Shown here one piece after another: positions 7,011 through 13,197 of a DNA stretch of 14,684 nt. The translations under genes were made by a program, and so were the position numbers. This DNA comes from Candidatus Neoanaerotignum tabaqchaliae (GTDB lineage Bacteria; Bacillota; Clostridia; Lachnospirales; Anaerotignaceae). The stretch is taken from NCBI GenBank assembly GCA_904420235.1, contig CAJFUS010000036.1:1-14684 (forward strand), given 5' to 3'. Numbering within the stretch: position 1 is the first letter of the stretch; each line of letters begins with the position of its first letter. The notes beneath the pieces were generated by a model. That model did not search any database. It was given only the letters and a program-made list of their open reading frames with translations, and was not told the origin of the DNA.

Positions 7011-7523
7011 ATGAGGAGAACTGTTTTATATATGGCTGTAAGCCTTGACGGATTTATAGCCGATGAAAACGGCGGGATTGACTGGCTTAATAAATATGAT
7101 GGCGGCGAAATGTATGAGGAGTTTTTAAGAACCGTTGACACCGTTGTTATGGGTAGGCGGACATATAATCAAATTATAAATGAGCTTTCACCAGATAAGT
7201 GGGTTTATGAGGGGCTTAAAAGTTATGTTGCCACTAAATATCCAAGTGGGGATAAAAACGGCATAGAGTTTACTAACGACGTATTCCGGCTTTTAAAAGA
7301 GCTTAAAAAAGAAGATGGCAAAGATATATGGATATGCGGCGGCGCTTTTACGGCCGAGAAACTTATTAAGGAAGGTATTATTGACAGGTATCATATAACT
7401 GTAATCCCAATTTTACTTGGAAACGGCATAAGGCTTTTTAAAAAGGGAATGCCTGTATGTGAGCTTAAACTTGTGTCTTTAAAAAGTCAAAATGGATTAT
7501 GCGAGCTTATTTACGACATATAA
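7011..7523 (+). CDS. Dihydrofolate reductase-family protein (RibD C-terminal domain)
   Basis: This 170-residue single-domain protein has the DHFR/RibD-reductase fold signature. The N-terminal MAVSLDGFIAD is at residues 8-18, VVMGRRTY at 45-52, the NADPH-loop WICGGAFTAEKL at 107-118, and the late strand ITVIPILLGNGIRLF at 129-143. It resembles Bacillus YwjB/YyaP-type proteins, which probably reduce a substrate with NADPH; the substrate is unknown, and it lacks the usual layout of true folate reductase FolA. I prefer the ATG at 7011 because GGGAG (6994-6998) lies upstream, although the spacing of 12 bp is long; the ATG at 6978 has no binding site and adds an atypical 11-residue extension. It stands alone, convergent with the methyltransferase gene. 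Confidence 0.85.
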   Translation: MRRTVLYMAVSLDGFIADENGGIDWLNKYDGGEMYEEFLRTVDTVVMGRRTYNQIINELSPDKWVYEGLKSYVATKYPSGDKNGIEFTNDVFRLLKELKKEDGKDIWICGGAFTAEKLIKEGIIDRYHITVIPILLGNGIRLFKKGMPVCELKLVSLKSQNGLCELIYDI

Positions 7524-7838
7524 ATTATGTTTAAATTCAAATAAAACAGGAAGGTTATATAAAGTATAAATACAGAATAATAGATGTTATATAATTGCAT
7601 TTTATCCTTTTGCTAATATATATGTTTTATCTGTTTCAATAACTTGAATATAAATATTTTAATAGGACTTTTAAATTAAAATAAAAAACGTAAAAAGTAA
7701 TTTTTAAATAATTTGGAGCGCCAGCAATATTTGAGTAATTAAAATAGAATCAATATTTTATTATTTACATTTTAAGAATAGAGAATTTTATATTAGCATG
7801 CATATACACAGAACTTGAGAATATCAAATTAAAGAATA
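7524..7838. other. AT-rich non-coding interval
   Basis: This interval between convergent genes has no reading frame I would call a gene. It contains a 9-nt direct repeat GTTATATAA at 7554-7562 and 7586-7594. Near 7710-7740, a short AGCAATATTT stretch resembles one near 6858, after the flavin reductase gene; these may be chance in such AT-rich DNA. The only clear element is the terminator at its right end. Confidence 0.5.
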
Positions 7839-7880
7839 AAACCGGCCATTGAATTTTGTCAATAGCCGGTTTGTTTTTTA
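7839..7880. terminator. Bidirectional rho-independent terminator
   Basis: Arms 7839-7852 and 7859-7872 form a 14-bp stem with a single mismatch (C/A) around an ATTTTG loop. On the + strand it is followed by GTTTTTTATTTTT; on the minus strand by a T-rich TTATTCTTTAATT. It lies between the convergent reductase and methyltransferase genes and can serve both, and it begins 6 bp after the methyltransferase stop on the minus strand. Confidence 0.85.
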
Positions 7881-8741
7881 TTTTTCCCATCTTCCAGAAG
7901 CACCGCATGGCAATACAAGTCCGCTGTCGGTTACAGGAAGTCCTATCTCACTGGAAGACACACTGCCGCCGAATTTTGGTATAAGAGCCGAGCTTAACAT
8001 ATATGTTAATACAGCAGGCTGAAGTCCTGTTGTGTAGGAGCTTATAAGAAAGAAAAGGGGATTGTCTGAAAGAACGTTTGAACAAAGCTTTATTAATGGA
8101 TAAACAGCGTCTTCTATTTTCCATACCTCTCCTTTTGGCCCGCGGCCGTATGATGGAGGGTCCATTATAACGGCGTCGTAAAGATTGCCGCGGCGAATTT
8201 CTCTTTCAACAAATTTAACACAATCGTCAACTATCCACCTTATTGGAGCGTTTTCAAGGCCTGATGAGTGGGCATTTTCTTTAGCCCAGCCAACCATGCC
8301 TTTTGACGCGTCAACGTGAGTAACTTTTCCGCCGGCTTTTGCGGCGGCCAGCGTGGCACCACCTGTATAGGCAAAAAGATTAAGCACTTTTATTGGTCTT
8401 TCGGCGTTTTTTATTTTGTTGTAAAACCATTCCCAGTTAACGGCCTGTTCAGGAAACACTCCAGTATGTTTAAATTTAAAGGGTTTTAAATTAAAGCTTA
8501 AATCAAGGCTTTGATATTTTATTGACCATTGCTCCGGCAGGTTAAAGAATTCCCATTCCCCGCCGCCTTTTGAGCTTCTGTGATAGTGCCCGTTGAGCTT
8601 TGTCCATTTTGATGATTTATCCGTGTTCCATATAACCTGTGGGTCTGGGCGCAGAAGTATGTATTTGCCCCACCTTTCAAGCTTCTCACCATCGGAGCAG
8701 TCTATTACCTCGTAATCTTTCCATTTGTCGGCAAGCCACAT
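7878..8741 (-). CDS. Class I SAM-dependent methyltransferase, RlmI/PF10672-like
   Basis: This 287-residue Rossmann methyltransferase has motif I VLNLFAYTGGATL at 119-131, an acidic residue (D144) for SAM ribose binding, VDD at 171-173 and motif IV DPPSYGRGPKG at 194-204. The preceding FKHTGVFPEQ (90-99) is typical of the RlmI/RlmK-related Methyltrans_SAM family. It is therefore probably an RNA (rRNA) methyltransferase. It lacks the N-terminal PUA domain of RlmI. After motif IV it reads L-I-S-S-Y-T-T-G, with no cysteine where m5C enzymes have one, so a 5-methylcytosine activity is doubtful. The ATG start has AGGAGG (8754-8759, complement) at a rather long 12-bp spacing. It has its own strong promoter just after the AAA+ gene. 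Confidence 0.85.
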   Translation of the reverse strand: MWLADKWKDYEVIDCSDGEKLERWGKYILLRPDPQVIWNTDKSSKWTKLNGHYHRSSKGGGEWEFFNLPEQWSIKYQSLDLSFNLKPFKFKHTGVFPEQAVNWEWFYNKIKNAERPIKVLNLFAYTGGATLAAAKAGGKVTHVDASKGMVGWAKENAHSSGLENAPIRWIVDDCVKFVEREIRRGNLYDAVIMDPPSYGRGPKGEVWKIEDAVYPLIKLCSNVLSDNPLFFLISSYTTGLQPAVLTYMLSSALIPKFGGSVSSSEIGLPVTDSGLVLPCGASGRWEK

Positions 8742-8790
8742 TTTTTATTTACGCCTCCTGATTTTACGGTATACTTTAAGCAACTATATG

Positions 8791-8819
8791 ATTATACTTG
8801 CTTTGGTTTTTTGTGTCAA
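8791..8819 (-). promoter_or_regulatory. Consensus sigma-A promoter of methyltransferase gene
   Basis: On the minus strand, TTGACA (8819-8814) and TATAAT (8796-8791) are both perfect hexamers with the ideal 17-bp spacer. The -35 box is only 1 bp from the stop codon of the upstream AAA+ regulator. The methyltransferase should therefore be transcribed strongly and independently. Confidence 0.9.
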
Positions 8820-8820
8820 T

Positions 8821-10107
8821 TTATTCCGTTTTGTTCTTTTTAAGCTTCATATAATAGGCCACTTTATAATACTCAATGGGATAACCCATTTTTACAAGCT
8901 CATTTGATATTTTTCTTGGACCTTTTCCGTCTTTTATCATTTCGTCTATTATTTTCTCAACGGCAGGAGTTATTTTTTCGTCCTTTGGAGCATTGTCCGG
9001 TTCATATTGGTTGTTTTTATAAAAAGGAATGGAGTTTTCATCTACGTTTACATTTATCTCTCTTTTATTAAGTTCGGTTACAAGGGGAGAGGCTTTATCA
9101 AGGCAGTATGTAATTGTTTTTTTAAACTGACGTATATTTCCAGTATATTGGCCGTTTATAATTTGTTCTTTAAATTCTTTAGAGAACTTAAAATGCAGTA
9201 TGGTGCCATAACGTTCAAAAACATTGTCGGAATATTGCCTTACAAAGCTGTTGAATAAAAGTTCCCTGTCATTAAGGCCCAATGATGGAAAAGACGGAAG
9301 CGTTATTTGGGCTATGTCAAAGGTGTCGCTGTTTTCAACTTGAGTAGGTTCCAAAAGCCCCAATATTATTGACGCTTGTGTTTTGTTATAAGAAAAATTA
9401 CTGCTGTCAATGAAAAAACCGTTAGTCCATAAATCAAACACTTTATCTAAGATATTTTCAGGCGGATTGTTTATGAATATAGTGCATTGGCCACAGCGTG
9501 AAAGCAGGGGGTGTTTATACTCGTTGAAAGAGCTGAATATAAAGCTCTCTGCCTCAAGAGGATTTTTGAATTTTTGGCAGTTAATTTCTGTAAAGCGGGC
9601 GGAGTTGGAAAAAACGCCGCTTTTTATAGCCAACGAGTGGGCATAAAATGCCACTGTTGTTTTGCCGCAACCAGAAGGTCCTGTTATTATGATGGGTTTT
9701 GGCCCAGAAAGAGAACATGTGGCCTTCTCAATTTCTTTAAAGGCCGCCAAAAATGGCTTTAACTGCACTGGATTTTTAAATATAAGGCCGTCATTGATAT
9801 TGCTTACGCCTTTATAATTTATTATGAAACATGTTAATCCACCTTCATTAATTTTAGGTGACGAGCATATGAATTCTTGACCTTTATAATTAAAATAATC
9901 GTTAAATATTTCCTCTCCGTTTTTTATGGCCTTAAATGCTGTTTTTGACGGTATTATTTCTGTTATAAACCCTGTATCCGTCCCGAAATAGGCCCTGAAA
10001 GCCGTGTTTGAGTATATAACACGGCCAAATTCATCACATGCCGCCGCGGCACAGTAGGAATTGTCAGCTATTGCTTTGTATACATCTTGGCCTATTTGTA
10101 TATTCAT
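8821..10107 (-). CDS. PAS + degenerate sigma-54-activator-like AAA+ regulator with C-terminal HTH
   Basis: This 428-residue protein begins with a PAS-like domain (about 8-100; D-E-F-G-R-V-I-Y-S-N-T-A-F at 25-37). It continues with an AAA+ domain of NtrC type (about 112-340): Walker A GPSGCGKTT at 143-151, INCQKF at 175-180, and the sensor II-like GNIRQFKKTI at 323-332. It ends with a helix-turn-helix-like segment (about 380-422) unlike the usual FIS type. Two hallmarks are missing. The interval between INC and Walker B is short and has no GAFTGA loop. Walker B reads TIFINNPPEN (209-218), with Asn in place of the acidic D-E. It probably binds DNA and senses a small molecule, but is unlikely to remodel sigma-54 holoenzyme in the normal way. 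AAGGAG lies 7 bp before the ATG. It is divergent from the glycine-riboswitch symporter, a possible target. Confidence 0.75.
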   Translation of the reverse strand: MNIQIGQDVYKAIADNSYCAAAACDEFGRVIYSNTAFRAYFGTDTGFITEIIPSKTAFKAIKNGEEIFNDYFNYKGQEFICSSPKINEGGLTCFIINYKGVSNINDGLIFKNPVQLKPFLAAFKEIEKATCSLSGPKPIIITGPSGCGKTTVAFYAHSLAIKSGVFSNSARFTEINCQKFKNPLEAESFIFSSFNEYKHPLLSRCGQCTIFINNPPENILDKVFDLWTNGFFIDSSNFSYNKTQASIILGLLEPTQVENSDTFDIAQITLPSFPSLGLNDRELLFNSFVRQYSDNVFERYGTILHFKFSKEFKEQIINGQYTGNIRQFKKTITYCLDKASPLVTELNKREINVNVDENSIPFYKNNQYEPDNAPKDEKITPAVEKIIDEMIKDGKGPRKISNELVKMGYPIEYYKVAYYMKLKKNKTE

Positions 10108-10140
10108 TAAAATACTCCTTTGCTGTAATATTATTTTATA

Positions 10141-10168
10141 ATTATAACATTGGAAATGATTTTTACAA
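10141..10168 (-). promoter_or_regulatory. Predicted promoter of the AAA+ regulator
   Basis: On the minus strand, a perfect TATAAT (10146-10141) is preceded by TGT (extended -10 form), with TTGTAA (10168-10163) as the -35 box 16 bp upstream. It lies 34 bp before the start codon. Confidence 0.65.
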
Positions 10169-10311
10169 CATATAATGAGTTATAAATGTTAGAAATATTA
10201 GCATACGCAGACAAATGTATTTATTACATAGACAAAATTCTTAAAATAATTTAATAAAGTTCTGGTTTTTTAGTTGATAGTGACGAAATAAATAAAATAT
10301 CAGCGGCGGCG

Positions 10312-10340
10312 TTGTGCTGGAATAAAATGTGTGCTATATT
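10312..10340 (+). promoter_or_regulatory. Predicted promoter of the glycine riboswitch-symporter unit
   Basis: TTGTGC (10312-10317) and TATATT (10335-10340) are 17 bp apart. Transcription from here would start near 10347, before the leader hairpin and the aptamer. The -10 box is good and the -35 box weak. Confidence 0.5.
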
Positions 10341-10383
10341 GTATAAGATGCAATTAAATACGCGAAAGCGTGTTTTATTTTTT

Positions 10384-10461
10384 ACTCTGGAGAGTCTTGT
10401 TTGCTCAAGCGCCGAAGGTGTACGGCTTTTTAAGCTAATCTCTCAGGCAAAAGGACAGAGC
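10384..10461 (+). promoter_or_regulatory. Glycine riboswitch, single aptamer
   Basis: The leader contains the conserved glycine aptamer core: CTCTGGAGAG at 10385-10394, GCGCCGAAGG at 10409-10418, and CTCTCAGGCAAAAGGACAGAG-type sequence at 10440-10460. P1 pairs CTCTG (10385-10389) with CAGAG (10456-10460). P2 pairs CTTG (10396-10399) with CAAG (10406-10409). P3b pairs GGCTT (10424-10428) with AAGCT (10432-10436). Only one aptamer is present, so this is a singlet rather than the tandem form; the hairpin ACGC-GAAA-GCGT just upstream might play the ghost-aptamer role. It is followed by a terminator and a symporter gene for alanine/glycine. Riboswitches in front of such transporters are usually thought to switch expression off when glycine is high. 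Confidence 0.93.
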
Positions 10462-10482
10462 TTCCCGCTTTACCCTTTCTCC

Positions 10483-10507
10483 AAGAGCCGCTTAGCCGGC
10501 TTTTTTT
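10483..10507 (+). terminator. Terminator of the glycine riboswitch expression platform
   Basis: AGCCG (10486-10490) pairs with CGGCT (10497-10501) around a CTTAGC loop. The stem is extended by A-T and G-T pairs to about 8 bp and followed by a run of seven T (10501-10507). It lies between the aptamer and the symporter start codon, the right place for attenuation. Confidence 0.85.
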
Positions 10508-10556
10508 AGTTAAAAAATCCGGCGGCCAATTTATTTCTTTAAGGGGGAAATTTTTT

Positions 10557-11984
10557 ATGTTTTCAGCAATTAATGATTTTCTTGTTAAAGCCGACGCGCT
10601 TGTGTGGGGCGTTCCGCTTATTGTGGTTATTTTGGCCACAGGAATATTCCTTACGTTAAGGATAGGCTTTACGCAGGTTACAAGGCTTCCTTTGGCTCTT
10701 AAGTATATGTTTAAAAATGAAGAAGAGGGCCATGGAGAGGTTACAAGCTTTGGAGCTCTTTGTACCGCTCTTTCGGCAACAATAGGAACAGGAAATATAG
10801 TAGGCGTTGCAACTGCTATTGTGGAAGGCGGACCGGGAGCGCTTTTTTGGATGTGGATAGCGGCCTTTTTCGGTATGGCCACAAAATATTCCGAGGGACT
10901 TTTGGCAGTAAAATACAGAGTTGTTGATAAAACAGGTCATGTACTTGGCGGACCATTCTATTACATAGAAAGAGGAATGGGTAAAAATTGGAAATGGCTT
11001 GCAGTTATATTTGCTTTTTTCGGTATGTGCGTAGGCCTTTTTGGTATAGGAACATTTACTCAAATTAACGGAATATCCTCTGCTGTAAACGGATTTTTCG
11101 ACCCAAATAACGCTTATACAATATCACTTTTTGGAAATACATATTCTATTTCAGTAGTAATAACAGGAATTGTTGTAACTTTATGCGCCGGACTTGTTAT
11201 AATAGGCGGACTTAAAAGAATAGCCAGTGTATCACAGGTTATAGTTCCTTTTATGGCCGTTATATATATAATTTTTTGTCTTGTGCTTATAGTGCTTAAT
11301 TTAGACAAAATACCTGGCGCTGTAAAAGTTGTTTTAGAAGGAGCCTTTAATATCAGAGCGGTAGCTGGAGGAGCCACAGGCGGAATGATTATAGCTATGC
11401 AAAAGGGTATAGCAAGAGGAATATTCTCTAATGAGTCGGGACTTGGTTCTGCTCCAATAGCCGCTGCGGCTGCTCAAACAAAGGAGCCTACAAGACAGGG
11501 CCTTGTTACAATGACGGGAACTTTTATAGACACAATAATTATATGTACAATGACAGGACTTGCCATAGTTTTAACAGGCTCATATGATACAAGCCTTGGT
11601 CTTGAGGGCGTTGAAGTAACAACAAGGGCTTTCCAAGTTGGAATACCTGTTTTCTCTCCTTCGCTTGTAAGTTTTATACTTATGATATGTCTTGTATTTT
11701 TTGCTTTCACCACTATCTTGGGATGGGACTATTATGGCGAAAGATGCCTTGAGTATATAGCGGGCGGAAATAAAACTGCTGTTATGGTATATAGATACAT
11801 TTATATACTTGCCATATTTATAGGACCATATATGACTGTTTCGGCCGTATGGACAATAGCTGACATATTCAACGGCCTTATGGCATTCCCTAATCTTATA
11901 GCCCTTCTTTTCCTTAATGGAGTTATAGTTAAAGAAACAAAGGACTACTTTGAAAGAAGAAAGAATGGTCAAGTACTTGACTAA
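10557..11984 (+). CDS. Alanine/glycine:cation symporter (AGCS family)
   Basis: This 475-residue polytopic membrane protein imports alanine or glycine together with sodium (or protons). It contains the family signature GGPGALFWMWIAAFFG at residues 91-106, preceded by the GTGN segment (77-80) of the substrate and cation site. About ten hydrophobic segments are evident across the chain, and the length is normal for the family (450-500). The ATG at 10557 has AAGGGGG (10541-10547) 9 bp upstream, the same unusual G-rich ribosome binding site as ftsH. The gene is controlled by the glycine riboswitch and terminator in its leader, which makes glycine the likely physiological substrate. It appears monocistronic, with a hairpin right after the stop. 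AlsT, DagA and GlyP are names of relatives; the exact substrate cannot be told apart here. Confidence 0.96.
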   Translation: MFSAINDFLVKADALVWGVPLIVVILATGIFLTLRIGFTQVTRLPLALKYMFKNEEEGHGEVTSFGALCTALSATIGTGNIVGVATAIVEGGPGALFWMWIAAFFGMATKYSEGLLAVKYRVVDKTGHVLGGPFYYIERGMGKNWKWLAVIFAFFGMCVGLFGIGTFTQINGISSAVNGFFDPNNAYTISLFGNTYSISVVITGIVVTLCAGLVIIGGLKRIASVSQVIVPFMAVIYIIFCLVLIVLNLDKIPGAVKVVLEGAFNIRAVAGGATGGMIIAMQKGIARGIFSNESGLGSAPIAAAAAQTKEPTRQGLVTMTGTFIDTIIICTMTGLAIVLTGSYDTSLGLEGVEVTTRAFQVGIPVFSPSLVSFILMICLVFFAFTTILGWDYYGERCLEYIAGGNKTAVMVYRYIYILAIFIGPYMTVSAVWTIADIFNGLMAFPNLIALLFLNGVIVKETKDYFERRKNGQVLD

Positions 11985-11991
11985 TCAATAA

Positions 11992-12045
11992 GTTTGTTTA
12001 ACAGCTTAAGCAAAACATATAAAAATCTGTTAAAAGCAAACTTTT
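11992..12045 (+). terminator. Terminator-like hairpin after the symporter gene
   Basis: GTTTGTTTAACAG (11992-12004) pairs with CTGTTAAAAGCAAAC (12027-12041), a 13-bp stem with a 2-nt bulge and a 22-nt loop that includes CTTAAG, followed by TTTT. It starts 8 bp after the stop. The low GC content and large loop make it a weaker terminator than the others. Confidence 0.5.
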
Positions 12046-12063
12046 AATTGCGCGCTGAAAGTA

Positions 12064-12101
12064 TACATTGCATCGCTTATTGTGCGATATATGACAATGT
12101 A
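12064..12101. repeat. Imperfect inverted repeat in the gap
   Basis: TACATTG (12064-12070) is inverted at CAATGTA (12095-12101). An inner ATCGC (12072-12076) is inverted at GCGAT (12084-12088). The two helices are separated by an asymmetric internal loop. No T tract follows, so this is not a normal terminator. Confidence 0.5.
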
Positions 12102-12220
12102 ATATTTGATTGCGTATGTGGTGTTTATAAAAAATGTTTATTAATCTAAGTTTTGTTTCTATTTAAAGTTTTTTATTAGAAATATCAAACTGGTGCAGAT
12201 AAATTTATAATTAAAATAGA

Positions 12221-12255
12221 AAATCCGCGGCTGAAAAAAATAGCTGCGGATTTTT
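12221..12255 (+). terminator. Strong rho-independent terminator
   Basis: AAATCCGCGGCT (12221-12232) pairs with AGCTGCGGATTT (12242-12253), with a single G-T wobble and a loop of nine bases, followed by T-rich DNA (TTATATTTTTG). Its arms resemble those of the ftsH terminator. Confidence 0.85.
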
Positions 12256-12264
12256 ATATTTTTG

Positions 12265-12292
12265 TTTATGAACGTGAAATACGTGGTATAAT
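12265..12292 (+). promoter_or_regulatory. Predicted extended -10 promoter for nitroreductase-family gene
   Basis: TATAAT (12287-12292) is preceded by TGG (extended -10 form). The -35 candidate TTTATG (12265-12270) is weak, at 16-bp spacing. ACGTG occurs twice between them (12272-12276 and 12281-12285), which might be an operator. Confidence 0.5.
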
Positions 12293-12339
12293 TAAAACAC
12301 ACACTCGCACAGCAAGGATATTTTTGGGAGGCGGTATTT

Positions 12340-13008
12340 ATGGACATATATGAGGCTTTAAAAGCGAGGCATTCAGTAAGGTCTTATAAGGACAGAAAAA
12401 TAACCGGTTATGTTAAGGAAGAATTGGAGTCCTTTATAGACGAGTGTTCGGAAAAAAGCGGAATTTATATTAAGCTTTTTGCCGATGAGCCTAAGGCTTT
12501 TGGCGGTATAATATCCAGATACGGAAAATTTGTTAATGTGAAAAATTATATACTTATAGCTGGAAAAAGAGGAGAACGCCTTGATGAAATGTGCGGATAC
12601 TACGGTGAGAAAATAGTTCTTAAGGCTCAAACTCTTGGCCTTAACACATGCTGGGTTGGCCTTACATATAACAAAAGCGCCATACCCTATAAACCAAAAA
12701 TTGGTGAAAAGATATGCTGTGTTATAGCAATAGGATATGGAGTATCGGAGGGTGTTCCTCACTCTCAGAAAAATATAAACGATGTAAGTTTTGCTGAAGG
12801 GACTCCTCCACAGTGGTTTATAAATGGTGTTAAAGCGGCTCTTTTAGCGCCTACGGCCCTTAATCAGCAAATGTTCTTTTTTGAGCTTATTGACGAAAAT
12901 AAGGTTAAAGCTACGGCTTGCAGAGGATTTTACACAAAAATAGATTTGGGAATTGCCAAATATCATTTTGAGTTGGGCGCTGGAAAAGAGAATTTTACTT
13001 GGAAATAA
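12340..13008 (+). CDS. Nitroreductase-family protein (TM1586-like)
   Basis: This 222-residue protein has the nitroreductase N-terminal motif A-R-H-S-V-R-S-Y (residues 9-16), whose basic residues bind the FMN phosphate. A middle block, TLGLNTCWVGLTY, is followed by hydrophobic I-A-I-G-Y-G. APTALNQQMFFFEL at 170-183 matches the A-P-S-A-x-N-x-Q-P-type block of FMN nitroreductases. The layout, with two related halves, fits the TM1586/PF14512 subgroup better than the classical NfsB form. It should be a cytoplasmic flavin-dependent NAD(P)H oxidoreductase; the natural substrate is unknown. The start ATG follows GGGAGGCGG (12326-12334). It has its own promoter between two terminators and appears monocistronic, convergent with the ketopantoate reductase-like gene. 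Confidence 0.83.
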   Translation: MDIYEALKARHSVRSYKDRKITGYVKEELESFIDECSEKSGIYIKLFADEPKAFGGIISRYGKFVNVKNYILIAGKRGERLDEMCGYYGEKIVLKAQTLGLNTCWVGLTYNKSAIPYKPKIGEKICCVIAIGYGVSEGVPHSQKNINDVSFAEGTPPQWFINGVKAALLAPTALNQQMFFFELIDENKVKATACRGFYTKIDLGIAKYHFELGAGKENFTWK

Positions 13009-13167
13009 CCTTTAATATTTAAATGTTTTATCTGTAAAAGTTTTGAACAAAAGATTTATAATTTTAATGACCGTTGGATTTTATATTTTTAATGAAAGGG
13101 CATTAAATATTTTTATGCTAATATTACCATATTTTGATAGTTTAAAAAATCAATTTATTTTAAAAAT

Positions 13168-13197
13168 AAAAGCCTGATTTCTCAGGCTTTTGTTTTT
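13168..13197. terminator. Bidirectional rho-independent terminator
   Basis: AAAAGCCTGA (13168-13177) and TCAGGCTTTT (13182-13191) form a perfect 10-bp stem with a TTTC loop. It is followed by GTTTTT on the + strand and by ATTTTTA-type sequence on the minus strand. It separates the convergent nitroreductase and ketopantoate reductase-like genes and serves both. Confidence 0.9.

Larger units (their letters stand above)
10108..10556. other. Divergent regulatory interval between AAA+ regulator and symporter
   Basis: The gap holds no protein gene. From left to right it has the minus-strand promoter of the regulator, a small palindrome ATGTA-N5-TACAT (10215-10229), a plus-strand promoter, a GNRA-capped hairpin (10360-10371), a glycine riboswitch aptamer, a terminator and the symporter's ribosome binding site. 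By eye I did not find a sigma-54 GG-N10-GC promoter in it. Confidence 0.7.
11985..12339. other. Structured non-coding interval after the symporter
   Basis: No gene is visible. The gap holds a symporter terminator-like hairpin (11992-12045), a separate imperfect inverted repeat (12064-12101), a second strong terminator (12221-12255) and the promoter of the nitroreductase gene (12265-12292). The presence of two terminators with a folded stretch between them leaves room for a short untranslated transcript, though no promoter for one is obvious. Confidence 0.5.

Noticed and set aside
8725..8907. Plus-strand 60-codon frame
   Set aside because: It lies over the minus-strand promoter and the end of the AAA+ gene, has no ribosome binding site, and its hydrophobic content is what antisense of AT-rich DNA gives.
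10264..10334. Sigma-54 promoter before the symporter
   Set aside because: The GG and GC pairs are 12 rather than 10 bases apart, and a sigma-A promoter overlaps.
10312..10509. 65-codon plus-strand frame over the leader
   Set aside because: It coincides with the glycine riboswitch and terminator, which explain the sequence.
10430..10882. 150-codon minus-strand frame across the riboswitch and symporter start
   Set aside because: It is antisense to conserved riboswitch and symporter sequence and has no start signals.
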